A stretch of 40,405 nucleotides of DNA, taken from NCBI GenBank assembly GCA_020722205.1, contig DYLF01000017.1, positions 1-40,405 of the forward strand, read 5' to 3'. The notes below the pieces were generated by a model. That model had not been told where the DNA came from and did not search any database. It was given only the letters and a program-made list of their open reading frames with translations. This DNA comes from Desulfobacca acetoxidans. GTDB lineage: Bacteria > Desulfobacterota > Desulfobaccia > Desulfobaccales > 0-14-0-80-60-11. Positions 39,073-40,405 of this stretch are shown piece by piece; position 1 is the first letter of the stretch, and each line of letters begins with the position of its first letter. The position numbers and the translations under genes are program-made.

Positions 39073-39498
39073 TTAATGTTGATCGGGGTCCTGACTAGGA
39101 ACGTCGGTTGGCGGGCAGGCATTATACCCGGCTGGCAAGGCGTCGACGGTTAGAGGTTGTCCTGGGCCGGCACTGACCGCCAGCACTCCCTGCCAACCTG
39201 GGGCAATGCTTGTCTGCTGCAGGCTGTGATAGCCCAGGGCCACACCGCCATGAGGCGCCCCCTGGATAAGGAGGCCCAGGGTATGGGAGCGCAGGGCGGC
39301 GGCGGAGTTATCCGGCGTGGTTTTGCCGGAGACCAGACCAAAACCAAGAATGAGGGTATGACGGGTGCCATCGGCGGTGTTCCAGGAAATACAGCCGGTG
39401 AAGAAGAGGAGGCTCAGGCTAAGGCAAAAGGCAAGCAGCACGGCTGCTTTGGAAATCTGTGACCGACCCCCACGACGGTTCGGCAGGATCAAGTTCAT
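39073..39498 (-). CDS. Predicted lipoprotein
   Basis: 141 residues from the ATG at 39498, which follows GAGCAGGAGC; the track begins 39 codons upstream inside sequence with a hairpin (GCTCAG...CTGAGC near 39507-39525). The basic N-terminus and AAVLLAFCLSLSLLFFTGC form a lipoprotein signal with lipobox FTGC. The mature part contains DGTRHTLILGFGLVSGKT and SHTLGLLIQGAPHGGVALGYHSLQQTSIAPGW, with no domain recognised. It shares the lipoprotein unit with the next gene downstream. Both probably sit in the outer membrane or inner-membrane periplasmic face. Confidence 0.72.
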   Translation of the reverse strand: MNLILPNRRGGRSQISKAAVLLAFCLSLSLLFFTGCISWNTADGTRHTLILGFGLVSGKTTPDNSAAALRSHTLGLLIQGAPHGGVALGYHSLQQTSIAPGWQGVLAVSAGPGQPLTVDALPAGYNACPPTDVPSQDPDQH

Positions 39499-39730
39499 GC
39501 TCCTGCTCAGCAAAGAGCTGAGCGGTTTGCCTGAGCAGCCGGTTAATAAAAGAATGATGGAGATTTTTGGGATATTAGAAAAAATAGTTGTGTCCTTTAA
39601 TAAACCCAAAATCATTAATTGTAAAGGAATTTATGGCCAGGGCAAACAGCGCGGGTCGAGGTATGGTTTTTGACTAGTGGAGGGTAAAAGGGTGCGCGGC
39701 AATTTTCTTTCCCGGGGCAGGAGATAGCGC
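39499..39730. other. Intergenic region upstream of the lipoproteins
   Basis: No gene beyond a small hairpin near 39507-39525. Purine-rich and AT-rich stretches near 39580-39620 could include the lipoprotein promoter, but none was resolved. Confidence 0.35.
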
Positions 39731-39783
39731 TTGAATTAGGTTTCTGATGTCCCTATAATTAAACAATGTTTAAAAAAAGGAGG
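39731..39783 (+). promoter_or_regulatory. Strong promoter and Shine-Dalgarno with no intact gene behind
   Basis: TTGAAT (39731-39736), 17-nt spacer, TATAAT (39754-39759), then AAAAAAAGGAGGTGATT, a near-perfect anti-16S complement. A GTG at 39793 or ATG at 39808 gives only 12 or 7 codons before TGA; the GTG at 39783 opens a 70-codon frame resembling nothing I know and overlaps the ribosome site. Confidence 0.6.
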
Positions 39784-39990
39784 TGATTCCGGGTGCATCC
39801 GCTGATTATGCCAAACATAGCAAGTTCTTGAGGCTCGAGTTCCCGGAGGGCCTGGGCGAGGCTCCCGTACATTCGGTTAGCAAGGGATGGGGCGGATCAT
39901 CTGGAACCAGAGCCTCCTGCTGGTTAGGATTAAAACAACCATTCGCCTCTTCTGAAACACTTCCCCAAGTTTCCGCCTGCCCGCAGTTTT

Positions 39991-40405
39991 GCTAGCCATT
40001 TATTGCTGACTTACTCCTGCGCCGAAAAGGACGGCACCTTCACGAGTACCGAACGGCGAGTGAATAGGGTGCGTCAGGCGATAGCGCCGCTGGGTCAGGC
40101 AAAACCCGACTGGCAGATAATCTGCGAGATTGCCCATCGACTGGGATATCCCATGAGCTATAGCGGGCCGGTAGAAATTTTTGAAGAGATTCGCCGAGTA
40201 ACCCCTTCTTACGCCGGTATGACCTATGAACGCCTGGAATCAGGCGGCCTGCAATGGCCCTGTCCATCAGTTGACCACCCCGGAACGACCTTTCTGCATA
40301 AAGATAAATTTACCCGTGGTAAAGGCCTTTTTTTTGCCATTGAGCATAAGGAGCCAGCCGAACTGCCCGATGCCGAATATCCTTTGACTCTGACCACTGG
40401 TCGGT
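39991..40405 (+). pseudogene. 3' part of a formate dehydrogenase alpha-like gene, 5' part missing
   Basis: From 40000 the frame reads LLLTYSCAEKDGTFTSTERRVNRVRQAI...KPDWQIICEIAHRLGY, ...TPSYAGMTYERLESGGLQWPCP...HPGTTFLHKDKF, then GKGLFFAIEHKEPAELPDAEYPLTLTTGR at the right edge. This is the C-terminal part of the molybdopterin-guanine-dinucleotide oxidoreductase (FdhA) catalytic subunit, including the AEKDGTFT block and the start of the molydopterin-binding domain. The frame is closed by TAA at 39931-39933, and translation before about 39991 does not resemble FdhA. So the N-terminal iron-sulfur and active-site region is absent. The gene continues past the window. A more distant rearrangement of a whole gene cannot be excluded. 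Confidence 0.8.

Noticed and set aside
39783-39995. 70-codon ORF before the formate dehydrogenase fragment
   Set aside because: Its GTG start overlaps the Shine-Dalgarno and its translation resembles no FdhA N-terminus or other family I know.

Overview
The window looks like chromosome from a GC-rich, strictly anaerobic bacterium of the former delta-proteobacteria, perhaps a sulfate reducer or syntroph of the Desulfobacca type. This is an inference from gene content: formyl-THF ligase, a MetV/MetF pair, a formate dehydrogenase fragment, a transcarboxylase-like operon, the anaerobe-type homocysteine protein HcyS, and a TonB/ExbBD uptake locus. No rRNA, tRNA, CRISPR array, phage or intact transposon was seen.

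Layout. 0.2-0.9 kb: a decayed cation/proton antiporter gene. 1-4.8 kb: fhs diverges from metV-metF across one intergenic region with a good promoter facing each way (methyl branch of the Wood-Ljungdahl pathway). 4.8-6.8 kb: a lone etfA, then bioC. 7.2-11.2 kb: a minus-strand operon of acyl-CoA carboxyltransferase, a 64-residue subunit and a biotinylated PycB/5S-type carboxyltransferase, most like methylmalonyl-CoA:pyruvate transcarboxylase. 11.4-14.9 kb: thioesterase, thiL, flavin reductase, two small Cys-rich proteins, nfi. 15-19.3 kb: a minus-strand run hcyS - larE - thiouridylase-like - aldehyde dehydrogenase-like. 19.4-25 kb: marC, a B12-binding radical SAM protein, a small conserved protein, a cupin, a YkgJ-type Cys-cluster protein, rsmB. 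25-29 kb: a hybrid sensor kinase behind an ABC-type substrate-binding protein gene. 29.4-32.1 kb: RpiR/MurR regulator, class II aldolase, CgeB-like glycosyltransferase.

32.1-38.1 kb is the most interesting part, a TonB-dependent uptake locus on the minus strand: exbB-exbD-tonB, then methyltransferase, TonB-dependent receptor and a peptide/nickel-type binding lipoprotein. The receptor has an in-frame TGA, and its barrel runs in frame, truncated, into the signal peptide of the binding protein. Both transcription units have 5' leaders containing terminator-like hairpins that begin with the same GCCATGAAGG sequence. The leader before the methyltransferase also holds a segment that can pair with the 3' arm of its terminator, as in an attenuator or riboswitch. 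The exbB promoter has a 16-bp perfect palindrome between -35 and -10. I could not match the leader to a riboswitch class I remember.

38.1-39.5 kb: a DUF4177-like small protein and two lipoproteins. The right edge holds a strong promoter and Shine-Dalgarno with no credible gene behind them, then the 3' part of a formate dehydrogenase-like gene whose 5' part is missing. A 54-bp intergenic repeat occurs twice, near 7.0 and 27.9 kb.
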